In this document: positions 24,648 to 33,269 of the stretch, piece by piece
Numbering within the stretch: position 1 is the stretch's first letter
How the letters are laid out: every line of letters starts with the position of its first letter
Source of the DNA: CAYHVK01 sp964360255
GTDB lineage: Bacteria > Bdellovibrionota > Bdellovibrionia > Bdellovibrionales > UBA1609
DNA length: 64,000 nucleotides
Direction: 5' to 3'
Assembly: GCA_964360255.1 (NCBI GenBank)
Contig: CAYHVK010000001.1
Location: 62,001 to 126,000 of the forward strand
Program-made: the position numbers and the translations under genes
The notes under the pieces: model-generated
Seen by the model: the letters and a program-made list of their open reading frames with translations, nothing else
The model's database searches: none
Told to the model about the DNA's origin: nothing

Positions 24648-24737
24648 TTACCAATCCTTGGTAATTATGCACTGAACTTTGCCCCTGATGTTTCCTGCTA
24701 AGTTAACACCTGGAATCTCTTGACCCTCCATGGTCAA
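24648..24737 (-). other. Two hairpins between flgI and the flgJ-like gene
   Basis: TTACCAA (24648-24654) pairs with TTGGTAA (24658-24664) across 3 bases, and TTGACC (24720-24725) pairs with GGTCAA (24732-24737) across 6. A third weaker pairing, CCTTAC with GTAAGG, lies around 24765-24795. None is followed by a T-run on the minus strand. They may mark an mRNA processing or stability boundary in the 249-base gap. Confidence 0.4.
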
Positions 24738-24804
24738 ACGCTCTCTAACTCACCATTCCCCCGCCTTACAAACACATCCATATGTCCGTAAGGTTTTTCT
24801 TCTA

Positions 24805-25809
24805 TTACATAATCTCAATATCTGCTTGTAGCGCACCCGCTGCTTTTATCGTCTGCAATATCGTGATCAAATCCTTCGGAGACACTCCGAGTTTGTTGAT
24901 CGCTTTTACGATATCGCCGACATTGGCGCCGTCATTTAGTAGCACAAGTCTTTCACCATCTTTTTTACCTTCACCGCCGCCGATTTTCAGAGCGAGATCT
25001 CCGTGACTGATCGCCACTTTAGAAATCTGCACACCTTCACCGATGACAACTGTTCCGGTTTTCTCATTCACAACCACACGCGCCTTTGTATCTGGCGACA
25101 CTTGCAGTGATTCAATAATAGCTAAAAGCTCAACGCCTTTACCTTCATAAGGTGGCGGAGTGATCAAATCGATAGTGCCTGCATCAAGAGCAGATGCGTA
25201 TTTACCACCGAGCTCCATATTTACTTTTTTCGCTACACGAGCGGCTGTTGTGAAATCTGGATTGTGAAGAGTTAAGCGGAACATATTACGGCTCGCAAAA
25301 TCTCCATCCATATCACGCTCAATCATTGCACCATTTGGTAAACGGCCGACAGTTTCATGAACACCAGTGGCGCTTGAGCCAACTAGAACTGAACCTTGCG
25401 CAACAGCGTAAGTTTGTTGATCAGCGGCGCGAAGTGGAGCTTGAATAAGTGTTCCACCTTTTAAACTTCCGGCATCGCCGATCGAGCTCACAGTGATATC
25501 AATTTTATTACCAGCTCGAGCAAATGGCGGAAGATCAGCTGTAATAATAACAGCTGCTACGTTTTTGCTCGCAATATCTTTTTCAGTGAGCTTCATTCCG
25601 AGGCGATCTAAAAGACGAACCATTGAGTTCGATGTGAACTCCGCTTTACTATCACCAGTACCCGCCAAACCAATCACCACTCCGTAACCAACAAGTTGGT
25701 TCGAGCGCACACCGCGAACATTGGCGATGTCTTTGAGGCGAGCCGCATTCGATTGAAGACCGATTGCAACGATGACTAAGAATATTTGTAAGGCAATAAA
25801 CGCTTTCAT
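24805..25809 (-). CDS. flgI: Flagellar P-ring protein FlgI
   Basis: Forms the periplasmic P-ring around the rod, in peptidoglycan. The 334 residues have a Sec signal peptide (MKAFIALQIFLVIVAIGLQS) and the highly conserved RLKDIANVRGVRSNQLVGYG, VVIGLAGTGDS and VVVNEKTGTVVIGEGVQIS blocks. The end, TILQTIKAAGALQADIEIM, is typical. Fifth gene of the flgF-flgG-flgA-flgH-flgI run. Confidence 0.95.
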   Translation of the reverse strand: MKAFIALQIFLVIVAIGLQSNAARLKDIANVRGVRSNQLVGYGVVIGLAGTGDSKAEFTSNSMVRLLDRLGMKLTEKDIASKNVAAVIITADLPPFARAGNKIDITVSSIGDAGSLKGGTLIQAPLRAADQQTYAVAQGSVLVGSSATGVHETVGRLPNGAMIERDMDGDFASRNMFRLTLHNPDFTTAARVAKKVNMELGGKYASALDAGTIDLITPPPYEGKGVELLAIIESLQVSPDTKARVVVNEKTGTVVIGEGVQISKVAISHGDLALKIGGGEGKKDGERLVLLNDGANVGDIVKAINKLGVSPKDLITILQTIKAAGALQADIEIM

Positions 25810-25819
25810 TCTCTAATCC

Positions 25820-26626
25820 TTATTGTCTGAGCTCAGCACCCTTAGCACTCACGATATCGAAGCTCGAATCGAGAAGCTGGGTTGAGTTCACACCTTGTTC
25901 GTTGAAATCTTCGGCTCTTACGATACCCGAAACTATAGTTTTATATTCACGTCCACCGATCATGAAAGACTGAGTGCCACGCACACGGTAGTTACCGTCG
26001 ACGAGACGCTCAACTACACGAGCCGGCACAACTTTCACGTTGAAGTTGGCACTTTGTGAACCAGCAGGGCCACGATCGGCACCTGCAGCGGCATCACCAT
26101 TCGGAAGAGCGGCCGCCGGAGAATCTTGTCCCGCTTTTTGTGCAGCAGCATCTGGCGCACCATCTTTTTTAGTTTTATCAGCTTGAGCTAAATTCAGAGC
26201 GCGACGGCGACGATCTTCAAGTTGCTTGATCAACCCACCAATCACATCGGCTTTCGCTGTTAACTGTTCTTTTGGTTCGCCTTCAATTTTAATTGAAACT
26301 GCATCACCAATCATACGAACTGTGTTCTCAGCAAAAAGATAAGCACCTTGGCCTTCCATCACCCAGAGAGAACCTGACTTCGCTTGCAAATGAGCACCGT
26401 CATCGAAGTTTTTACGAGTCACTCGGCGGTACTGACGATCTTGGGCTGGTGGCAATTGATTCTGGTCGCTGAAAGTTGTTTCTTTTGCACGGGCGGCGGC
26501 TTTTTGTTCTGCAGCCGATGGAGTTGGTTGACCTGTGATCAACTCTTTCCATTTCTGGCCAACTGTGGCACAACCCGGCTGAATAGAAGCTAAAACTAAA
26601 ATAAGTAAAATTTGATATTTATTCAT
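25820..26626 (-). CDS. flgH: Flagellar L-ring lipoprotein FlgH
   Basis: Outer-membrane L-ring subunit. The 268 residues have a lipoprotein signal with cleavage before the cysteine in IQPGCATVG. FlgH features are SLWVMEGQGAYLFAENTVRM and IGDAVSIKIEG, and near the end VVERLVDGNYRVRGTQSFMI. A central insertion of about 60 residues rich in Ala, Gly, Asp and Pro (about 145-195) makes it longer than usual. It overlaps flgA by 4 bases. Confidence 0.93.
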   Translation of the reverse strand: MNKYQILLILVLASIQPGCATVGQKWKELITGQPTPSAAEQKAAARAKETTFSDQNQLPPAQDRQYRRVTRKNFDDGAHLQAKSGSLWVMEGQGAYLFAENTVRMIGDAVSIKIEGEPKEQLTAKADVIGGLIKQLEDRRRRALNLAQADKTKKDGAPDAAAQKAGQDSPAAALPNGDAAAGADRGPAGSQSANFNVKVVPARVVERLVDGNYRVRGTQSFMIGGREYKTIVSGIVRAEDFNEQGVNSTQLLDSSFDIVSAKGAELRQ

Positions 26627-27585
26627 CGGATTCTCACCTCGCCGCGAGCAATCACTTCACCTGAAATCACTCGGTTTGTAGAGCGATTGCGCAAATTCAC
26701 AGTATCGCCAACATAGCCGTCTTGCTCTGTGACCGCTTCGAGACTCACTTGCCATTCGCTCTCACCCACGTGAACGCGAACAACTTCGCCACGTGCTACA
26801 GCCTTTTCACGAGCGATCGTTTGGAAGAATAAAATATCTCCGGCGTTGGCTGTAAGCCGCATCTTTTGACCTTCAATGTTTTTCTCAGATGGGAAACCGT
26901 CGGTGGCCATAGTGACATCGCGCCATTCCCAGCGATAATCTTCGCCGCCGATACGCTGGCCCATTTGAAGGGCTCTATTAAGAACTGGTACTAATTTTTT
27001 AATTTCAAGTTGTCCACTGAGCCAGAAAAGAACTTCTTCACCTGAAGCTTTTGAAACAAAAAACTTACTGCTAAAATTACCCTTAGGAAGACGACCATCT
27101 GTTTCGAGACGCCAAGGACGATCTTTTAAATCAGCTGGCAAAACCGGTAGCGCAATACGCTTGATGCTGAGTTCACAATCTGCACATTGATCTTTCCAGA
27201 CATTTAAGAGATCAGACTTAACAACTTCTTCATTGAGCTCGTAACCACGATTTTCAACTTTTACTTCATTGGGAATAACAAATTTAAGGCTCGCTAATTC
27301 TGTCGTCGAGCGAAGAGCCTGAGCAATCACGCTAGAAGAATAGATTCTTTGCTCACCTAATGCGGGCGCTGAACCTAAGCTGATTTTATCGAGTTGGTCA
27401 TAGACTGTCATCGACACTTGTTTCATTTCTACTAATTGAGAGAGACGAACCGATGGGCTTGAATCTATTTTTAAATAAGCTTTAATACGAACCGGGGCCT
27501 GCGTTTCGATTTCAGCATTAGCACGACTGAGAACAGCGAGAAGGAGTGCGGTCGTTAAAATAAAAGATTCAATCGTTCTTCTCAA
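26623..27585 (-). CDS. flgA: FlgA, P-ring assembly chaperone
   Basis: Periplasmic chaperone for FlgI polymerisation. The 320 residues have a signal peptide (FILTTALLLAVLSRANA). The C-terminal SAF-type domain contains LTANAGDILFFQTIAREKAV, GEVVRVHVGESEWQVSLEAV, and GDTVNLRNRSTNRVISGEVI. The N-terminal half is poorly conserved, as usual. The context between flgG and flgH confirms the call. Confidence 0.9.
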   Translation of the reverse strand: MRRTIESFILTTALLLAVLSRANAEIETQAPVRIKAYLKIDSSPSVRLSQLVEMKQVSMTVYDQLDKISLGSAPALGEQRIYSSSVIAQALRSTTELASLKFVIPNEVKVENRGYELNEEVVKSDLLNVWKDQCADCELSIKRIALPVLPADLKDRPWRLETDGRLPKGNFSSKFFVSKASGEEVLFWLSGQLEIKKLVPVLNRALQMGQRIGGEDYRWEWRDVTMATDGFPSEKNIEGQKMRLTANAGDILFFQTIAREKAVARGEVVRVHVGESEWQVSLEAVTEQDGYVGDTVNLRNRSTNRVISGEVIARGEVRIR

Positions 27586-27589
27586 CTGA

Positions 27590-28375
27590 TTACCTCAAAG
27601 TGTTTACAGACTGAAGCATTTGGTCTGCGGCTTGAATAACTTTTGAATTCGTTTCATAAGCTCTTTGTGCGGTGATCATATTCACCATTTCATCTACGAT
27701 ATTCACGTTACTTGTTTCTAATTGGCCTTGAGCGACGCCCCCTAAACCATTTTGTCCTGGCTGACCTTGTTGCGGAAGACCGCTCGAAGCTGACGGAACA
27801 AATAAGTTACCGCCCACAGCTTTTAATCCGGCTGGGTTTACGAATGAAACGAGCTGAATTTGACCGACGTTTTGTGGCTGAGTACTTTCGCCTGTGATGA
27901 TCATCACCTGACCTGTCTGACTGATCTCTACACCTGATGCTTCTGCCGGAATTGTAATTTCAGGCTGAAGACGATTGCCATTTTTATCCATAATGCGGCC
28001 ATCTGGGCCCTTTTTGAAAGCACCGTCACGAGTGTAAGCAATCTGACCATTTGGAGTTTGTACCGGAAAGAATCCAGCACCTTGAATTTCTAAATCAAAG
28101 GCTGCGTTTGTTACTTTCGTTGAACCTTGAGTAAAATCTTTTTCAACAGCCGAAGTTTTAACACCCATACCCACTTGTACACCCGATGGTGAAATCGAAT
28201 TCATCCCAGTGGCTGCACCCGGTTCTTTTTGGTTATCATAAAGTAGATCTTCAAATTCAGCGCGGGCCTTTTTGAAACCCATCGTTGATACGTTCGACAG
28301 GTTGTTGGCAATAACATCCATATTGGTCTGTTGTGCTTTCATTCCTGTGGCGGCGGTATTTAAAGACTTCATCAT
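27590..28375 (-). CDS. flgG: Flagellar distal rod protein FlgG
   Basis: Main subunit of the distal rod. The 261 residues open MMKSLNTAATGMKAQQTNMD and VIANNLSNVSTMGFKKARAE, continue FEDLLYD, and end AQRAYETNSKVIQAADQMLQ, all FlgG hallmarks. It follows flgF by 16 bases. Length is that of enterobacterial FlgG (260). Confidence 0.95.
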   Translation of the reverse strand: MMKSLNTAATGMKAQQTNMDVIANNLSNVSTMGFKKARAEFEDLLYDNQKEPGAATGMNSISPSGVQVGMGVKTSAVEKDFTQGSTKVTNAAFDLEIQGAGFFPVQTPNGQIAYTRDGAFKKGPDGRIMDKNGNRLQPEITIPAEASGVEISQTGQVMIITGESTQPQNVGQIQLVSFVNPAGLKAVGGNLFVPSASSGLPQQGQPGQNGLGGVAQGQLETSNVNIVDEMVNMITAQRAYETNSKVIQAADQMLQSVNTLR

Positions 28376-28391
28376 AACTTAATTACCTCTA

Positions 28392-29192
28392 TTATCTCGG
28401 CACTTGGTTCACTAATTTGTCGTCCATTGAATCAAACGCTTTCATTGCCGATTGCGCAGCTTCAAATGTACGAGTCGCCTGAATCATATTCGTCATCTCT
28501 TCAACAACGTTCACGTTACTCATCTCAACGAACCCCTGATGAACTTTAAAATCTGTCGCTTTAATAACTGGCGCAGTATAAGGAGCTTTCATCGCAAAGA
28601 GGGATGAGCCTTGTTTTTGTAAAGCATCTTGGTTCGTTACATTCACTACAGAGATTTTGCCGGCCAGCTGAGCGTTGTCATAAACTTCGCCGTTGTACGC
28701 GACGGTTACGTTACGTCCTGTTAGACGGATAACTCTTTGATTCGGATCGCCGGTGCCTTCGGTTAACACAGGATAGCCTTCGCTATTCACCATGCGGCCT
28801 TCGCCATCAGTTTTAAAAGCGCCATTACGGGTGAAACGCACACCACTTGGCGTGAGAACTTCAAAGAAACCTTGGCCTTCAAGGCCAAGATCTAAATTGC
28901 CGCCGGTATTTTTAAGGGCGCCTTGAGAGTGATTAGAATAAGTGCCTACCGATTCTGCAAAAGCTTTATCGCCGCCTTGCATATCATAGAAGCTTTCAAC
29001 GGAAGCCGGAACACGGGGAACCTGCATAACGTCTGGAAGTTTTTCGTTGGCAGTTAAGTATTCACGGAAGACTTGCTCGTCTTTTTTGAAACCTGTTGTG
29101 TTGGCATTAGCAATATTGTTGGCAATAGTATCAAGACGTTGGTTCTGCGCCATCGCTCCACTGAGTGCTGTGTATATGCCTTTACTGCTCAT
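28392..29192 (-). CDS. flgF: Flagellar proximal rod protein FlgF
   Basis: Rod subunit joining proximal and distal parts. The 266 residues begin KGIYTALSGAMAQNQRLDTI, then ANNIANANTTGFKKDEQVFR, and end NMIQATRTFEAAQSAMKAFD. Similarity to FlgG is strong, but the first-gene position and the sequence after the N-terminal motif fit FlgF. It leads the flagellar operon, 18-25 bases downstream of a sigma-54 promoter. GGGGAA precedes the ATG. Confidence 0.9.
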   Translation of the reverse strand: MSSKGIYTALSGAMAQNQRLDTIANNIANANTTGFKKDEQVFREYLTANEKLPDVMQVPRVPASVESFYDMQGGDKAFAESVGTYSNHSQGALKNTGGNLDLGLEGQGFFEVLTPSGVRFTRNGAFKTDGEGRMVNSEGYPVLTEGTGDPNQRVIRLTGRNVTVAYNGEVYDNAQLAGKISVVNVTNQDALQKQGSSLFAMKAPYTAPVIKATDFKVHQGFVEMSNVNVVEEMTNMIQATRTFEAAQSAMKAFDSMDDKLVNQVPR

Positions 29193-29217
29193 GATTGGAT
29201 TCCCCTAACTTCAGTAG

Positions 29218-29234
29218 AAGCAACGCTCATGCCA
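29218..29234 (-). promoter_or_regulatory. Sigma-54 (RpoN) promoter of the flgF operon
   Basis: On the minus strand TGGCATGAGCGTTGCTT (29234-29218) matches the consensus TGGCACG-N4-TTGCW with a single mismatch. There are exactly 10 bases between the invariant GG and GC. The start site would be about 12 bases downstream of the GC, near 29210, leaving a leader of roughly 18 bases before flgF. An enhancer-binding activator would be required. Confidence 0.82.
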
Positions 29235-29334
29235 CAGTGATTCCACACTCGACTCGACAATCATCGAAAAGTTTTTTTTCTATAAAGTTTCTAAAGACTT
29301 AATCCGAAACGCGTCCTCGGGCTGATCTAGAACT

Positions 29335-29348
29335 TAGACGTACGTCTA
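29335..29348. promoter_or_regulatory. 14-bp perfect palindrome in the flgF/mltD divergent region
   Basis: TAGACGTACGTCTA is fully symmetric and lies between the divergent flgF operon and the transglycosylase gene, about 100 bases behind the sigma-54 promoter. That is a plausible distance for an enhancer-type activator site or for an operator of the plus-strand gene. Its right half, TACGTCTAG, recurs at 18561-18569 and 61770-61778. Confidence 0.45.
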
Positions 29349-29474
29349 GGTTTTTGCGGTGAATTTGACGTCAGTTCTCTGACACTCACCTATTTCACTG
29401 ACTGAATGAAAGTCTTACGGACTAGCCGTTCCCAGACTCGACGATGACTTGAATTTCACCCATACTGAATTTCT

Positions 29475-30569
29475 GTGAAATTGAATTATTTTTTACTTCT
29501 TGGCTTAAGCATCAGCACCTCGCAATTCAATGCGACGGTGGCAATGGCCGCGCCTCATCCAATGACTCCTTCAGAGGAATTTTTAGCTCCACCACTTATT
29601 GGCGCAGGGGCTAAGAAGGCAGCACAAGAAAAACTCGAGCGCGAAAAGGCTCTAGAGTTAAAAGTCGCAGCTGATAGACTGAATGAACTCAAAAAAGTAA
29701 CTCTTCAGAAGAATAAAGTGCTTCAGGCACAGAAAGATGCTTCCGCTCGCAGAAGTCCACAGTCTTTTACGCAAATCGATCAAAAACCAAATTTCGATTT
29801 ACCGATTACTTATAATAGTAAAGTTCGCTTTTGGATTCGTTATTTTCAAACCACTGGTCAAAAAGATTTTAAAATCTGGCTTGAGCGGTCATCACGATAC
29901 AAGCCGAAGATTCTACCCCTCTTACAAAATCGCGGACTTCCTCAAGATCTTTTCTATTTAGCTATGATTGAGAGCGGTTTTTCATCTCGCGCTGTGAGTA
30001 CAGCGTCAGCCGTTGGCTACTGGCAGTTTATTGCACCTACTGCGAATCGCTATGGACTTCAGACGGTTTGGTGGCTGGATGAGCGTCGCGATATCATCAA
30101 GAGCACAGTGGCTGCTGCTAGTTACCTAAATGACCTCTATAAGATGTTTGATTCTTGGTACTTGGCTGCGGCCGCTTACAACATGGGCGAAGGCCGCACG
30201 AAGCGCCTCATTGCGAAATATCAAACTCGTAACTACTGGGAGCTTTCAAAAAAATCAGACTTTCCTAGAGAAACAGAAAATTACGTGCCGAAAATTATTG
30301 CCGCCATGCTGATTGCAAAAGCTCCTCATATGTATGGCTTTCAGAATCTTAAGCCTTACAAGCCCTATGAGTATGAAGTTTTCGAGGTCCCAGGAGGAAC
30401 TGACTTAGAAAATCTAGCTTACTATGCTGGGATTGATAAAGACGAACTTCGTCAGTTGAACCCTGAGTTATTAAAAGGCTTTGTCCCTCAGTTTGTACAG
30501 CGTCATACTATCCGCCTTCCTAAAGGCGCGATGGACAAAGCTACCGAGTTTGTGAGAGCTTCGCTCTAA
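29475..30569 (+). CDS. MltD-type lytic transglycosylase
   Basis: Predicted to cleave peptidoglycan glycan strands in the periplasm. The 364 residues have a signal peptide (LNYFLLLGLSISTSQFNATV), a coiled, charged linker (about 45-95) and an SLT domain: LAMIESGFSSRA with catalytic Glu166, then ASAVGYWQFIAPTANRYGL and WYLAAAAYNMGEGRTKRLI. After it, EVPGGTDLENLAYYAGIDKD through HTIRLPKG looks like one degenerate LysM repeat. The start is GTG 29475 with a weak ribosome binding site. In a predator such enzymes may act on self or prey wall; the sequence does not say which. Confidence 0.85.
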   Translation: MKLNYFLLLGLSISTSQFNATVAMAAPHPMTPSEEFLAPPLIGAGAKKAAQEKLEREKALELKVAADRLNELKKVTLQKNKVLQAQKDASARRSPQSFTQIDQKPNFDLPITYNSKVRFWIRYFQTTGQKDFKIWLERSSRYKPKILPLLQNRGLPQDLFYLAMIESGFSSRAVSTASAVGYWQFIAPTANRYGLQTVWWLDERRDIIKSTVAAASYLNDLYKMFDSWYLAAAAYNMGEGRTKRLIAKYQTRNYWELSKKSDFPRETENYVPKIIAAMLIAKAPHMYGFQNLKPYKPYEYEVFEVPGGTDLENLAYYAGIDKDELRQLNPELLKGFVPQFVQRHTIRLPKGAMDKATEFVRASL

Positions 30570-30585
30570 TCTGCTGGAGCTTTTC

Positions 30586-31770
30586 ATGGATCATAAAAAA
30601 TTAATCGTTCAAAAATTTGGTGGCTCAAGCCTTGCGACACCTGAGCAGATTAAAAAAATTGCCGCTAAAATTGCAGATCAACATCGCGCTGGCTTTCAAG
30701 TCATTGTGGTTGTGAGTGCCATGGGTAAAACTACCGATGGTCTTATGAAACTCGCTCATGAAGTGAGTGCGGTACCCAATCGCCGTGAACTGGATATGCT
30801 TCTCAGCACTGGCGAGAGAATTTCAATGGCGCTATTATCAATGGCACTTCACGATCTCGCCTGCCCATCGATTAGCTTTACTGGTAGCCAAGCTGGTGTC
30901 ATGACTGATGGCTCTCACTCGAATGCCGTGATTAAAGAAATTAAACCTATTCGCGTCGATGAGTCTCTCACACAAAATAAAGTGGTCGTTCTCGCGGGCT
31001 TTCAAGGCGTTGACCCCGTGACAAAAGAAATTACCACTTTAGGTCGTGGTGGTTCAGACACGACCGCTGTCAGTATGGCCGCACACTTCAAAGCCGAGCG
31101 CTGTGAGATTTTAAAAGACGTTGATGGCGTTTATTCAGCAGACCCTCGAATTGTGCCAGCCGCTCGACTTCTAAAAGAGGTTCCCGGTGATTCACTTATG
31201 GAGATGTGTCGCTGGGGCGCTAAGGTTTTACACTATCGATCTGTTGAGGTGGCGCTCAAGTCTAAAGTGCCTTTAGCGATTGGTCGCTCAGATAATTTTG
31301 AAGTGGGCACTCGGGTTATCTATTCTAATGGTGCCTCTTTCTCTGCAGTCAATTCCATTCATGATGTTCATCAGCTGAGCGTTAAGGCCTCGTCAAAAGA
31401 TGAAGCCTTGAAACTTCTTTTTTCGCGACTTGATTCAAGTAGATTACCGTATCCAGAAATTTTAGACTGCGACATAAATGGACCTGATATTCATATCACC
31501 TACTACTCTGACGTAGATTCACTGAATGCGATGAAAAAAACTTTCACTCAAGGGGCCATTCAACTCGAGCCTCAGATTTTTTCTTCAGTGACTGTGACTG
31601 GCACTTTGCAGGTCGACGGAAGTTATGCTGAAAAACTTTATAAGGTCCTTTCAGGGGCAAAAATTAAATCGAGCAAAGCTATTCTTACGCCTTACAGCGC
31701 GAGCTTTTTAGTGCCGCAAGAATCTCGAATCAAGACCGTCCAGATACTGCATGAAGCTGTGCAGACTTAG
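30586..31770 (+). CDS. lysC: Aspartate kinase
   Basis: First enzyme of the lysine, threonine and methionine branch. The 394 residues have the amino-acid kinase domain: VQKFGGSSLATPEQI (from about residue 8), LSTGERISMALLSMAL, TLGRGGSDTTAVSMAA (catalytic Asp) and VDGVYSADPRIVPAARLL. The C-terminal 140 residues, where two ACT domains normally bind lysine or threonine, are poorly conserved to my eye, so feedback control may differ. It follows the transglycosylase gene by 16 bases, probably in one transcript. Confidence 0.9.
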   Translation: MDHKKLIVQKFGGSSLATPEQIKKIAAKIADQHRAGFQVIVVVSAMGKTTDGLMKLAHEVSAVPNRRELDMLLSTGERISMALLSMALHDLACPSISFTGSQAGVMTDGSHSNAVIKEIKPIRVDESLTQNKVVVLAGFQGVDPVTKEITTLGRGGSDTTAVSMAAHFKAERCEILKDVDGVYSADPRIVPAARLLKEVPGDSLMEMCRWGAKVLHYRSVEVALKSKVPLAIGRSDNFEVGTRVIYSNGASFSAVNSIHDVHQLSVKASSKDEALKLLFSRLDSSRLPYPEILDCDINGPDIHITYYSDVDSLNAMKKTFTQGAIQLEPQIFSSVTVTGTLQVDGSYAEKLYKVLSGAKIKSSKAILTPYSASFLVPQESRIKTVQILHEAVQT

Positions 31771-31837
31771 TTATAACCCTAGAGGCTTGATCTACTCCAA
31801 CTTTTGGGCTAAATATGGGCTCTGAAAAGAGCACCTT

Positions 31838-32647
31838 ATGGCCGACAAAAAAACATCACAAAACCCTGACGACAACGTTTCTTCAACCGAAATTATCCAC
31901 TTCGGCGACCTTTTTAATTTTCGTGATCTTGGCGGCCTGCCGACCAACTCTCATGAGCTCACTAAAGAAGGCCTCATTTACCGCACTGGCAATATGACTC
32001 ATCTTCATAAAGAAACAGCTGCGTACTTAACTGAGCAATTAGGCATTACCACATATATTGATTTTCGCGGCGAACAAGAGATTAAACAATTTGGTCGCCC
32101 CGAGGTTTTACTTGAAGCTGGTATTGAGTGGGTGAATATACATATTGAAGCCGATGATGTGGAGTTTGCTAAGCTCACTCACCCAAAACCAGAAGATTGG
32201 GTGCAGCTTTATGTGCGTCTTTTCGAGAAAAACATGGTTGGCTGGGCCAAGTTTCTTAAACTGATCCGCGATACAGAAACTCCTGTTATGTACGGCTGCC
32301 TTTTTGGTAAAGATCGCACAGGAATCGCAACAGGTCTTCTTCTCAACCACCTTGATGTGCAAAGAGAATTTATCTTTGCTGATTACTCAAAGACGACGAA
32401 GGGATTGTTTCCGAATGTGTCTCGCTTGAAAGAAGTCTGGGAGAAAACCAAACTCACTGAAGAAGAAGTGCTTGAACATTATCTCAGTGCTCACCCAGAA
32501 ATTATCACAGGCTTTTTAGGCCATTATCTTGATAAGTCCTACCACGCATTTCAGAAACTCACAGGTGGCATTGATGAGTTAGATATAAAGCTGAAAGAAA
32601 AACTACTTAAGCCTGAGCTAAAGCCAACTATCAATGCAAAGTTTTAA
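31838..32647 (+). CDS. Tyrosine-phosphatase-like protein (Y_phosphatase3 family)
   Basis: 269 residues, no signal peptide. FNFRDLGGLPTNSHE with LIYRTGN near the N-terminus and the P-loop CLFGKDRTG (Cys154 to Arg160, CX5R) place it in the Y_phosphatase3 group, which includes tyrosine and lipid phosphatases. The residue before the P-loop cysteine is Gly, where most members have His. Substrate unknown. The 3' end overlaps the converging gene by 17 bases. Confidence 0.8.
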   Translation: MADKKTSQNPDDNVSSTEIIHFGDLFNFRDLGGLPTNSHELTKEGLIYRTGNMTHLHKETAAYLTEQLGITTYIDFRGEQEIKQFGRPEVLLEAGIEWVNIHIEADDVEFAKLTHPKPEDWVQLYVRLFEKNMVGWAKFLKLIRDTETPVMYGCLFGKDRTGIATGLLLNHLDVQREFIFADYSKTTKGLFPNVSRLKEVWEKTKLTEEEVLEHYLSAHPEIITGFLGHYLDKSYHAFQKLTGGIDELDIKLKEKLLKPELKPTINAKF

Positions 32648-33260
32648 CTTCATCTAAAAGACGGCGAATACGAGCTTCCAAAACCGCTTTATCTTTCTTC
32701 ACTTTTACCAAAGCAGATTGAGCTAAACCTAAAGTAAACCGACCATGTGCTTCAACTTTTTGGTGTGGAACCGTTCGCATCATTACATTGTTACTGTATG
32801 AAACTTGTTTTGAAACTTTATTGAATCCCAAAATACCAAAAGGAGTGAGTTTCACCATAAAATCAACGACGGTTTGGCTAAAGAAAAAATCGTCTTCAAT
32901 AATTCTGAACCGAGCTTTGAAGTAAGCCACTTCTTTTAATTCAAGACTCGATTCAAAAGCGTATTGAATTGGAATCTGCTGAGTAAAATAGGTGATCTCA
33001 CCGACTCGAACTCGGCGTGGCATGAACGTGCGGTAAGTCAGGTCAAAAGTCATGTCAATGGGCTGATTATCAAAACCGTAGGGCATTAAATCAACACGAG
33101 TTAAAAACTCAGTAGAACCTATCAACTCACGGTAAGAATTGTTCGAGAGCTTCACTTGAACTTCTAAAGAATCATTTTTTAAATGATCCCACTGAGTGCT
33201 TGCTGCTATGGCTACATTCAACTGAAGTACTAAAACTGCAAATACGAATATTTTAAGCAC
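32631..33260 (-). CDS. Secreted protein of unknown function
   Basis: 209 residues with signal peptide MLKIFVFAVLVLQLNVAIA. Strand-like segments rich in aromatic residues (DMTFDLTYRTFMPRRVRVGE, YFTQQIPIQYAFESS) are followed by a C-terminal helix (LVKVKKDKAVLEARIRRLLD). It is 9 bases downstream of a barrel gene on the same strand and converges with the phosphatase. I recognise no family; an envelope role is inferred. Confidence 0.6.
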   Translation of the reverse strand: MLKIFVFAVLVLQLNVAIAASTQWDHLKNDSLEVQVKLSNNSYRELIGSTEFLTRVDLMPYGFDNQPIDMTFDLTYRTFMPRRVRVGEITYFTQQIPIQYAFESSLELKEVAYFKARFRIIEDDFFFSQTVVDFMVKLTPFGILGFNKVSKQVSYSNNVMMRTVPHQKVEAHGRFTLGLAQSALVKVKKDKAVLEARIRRLLDEVKTLH

Positions 33261-33269
33261 TAGGATTCC

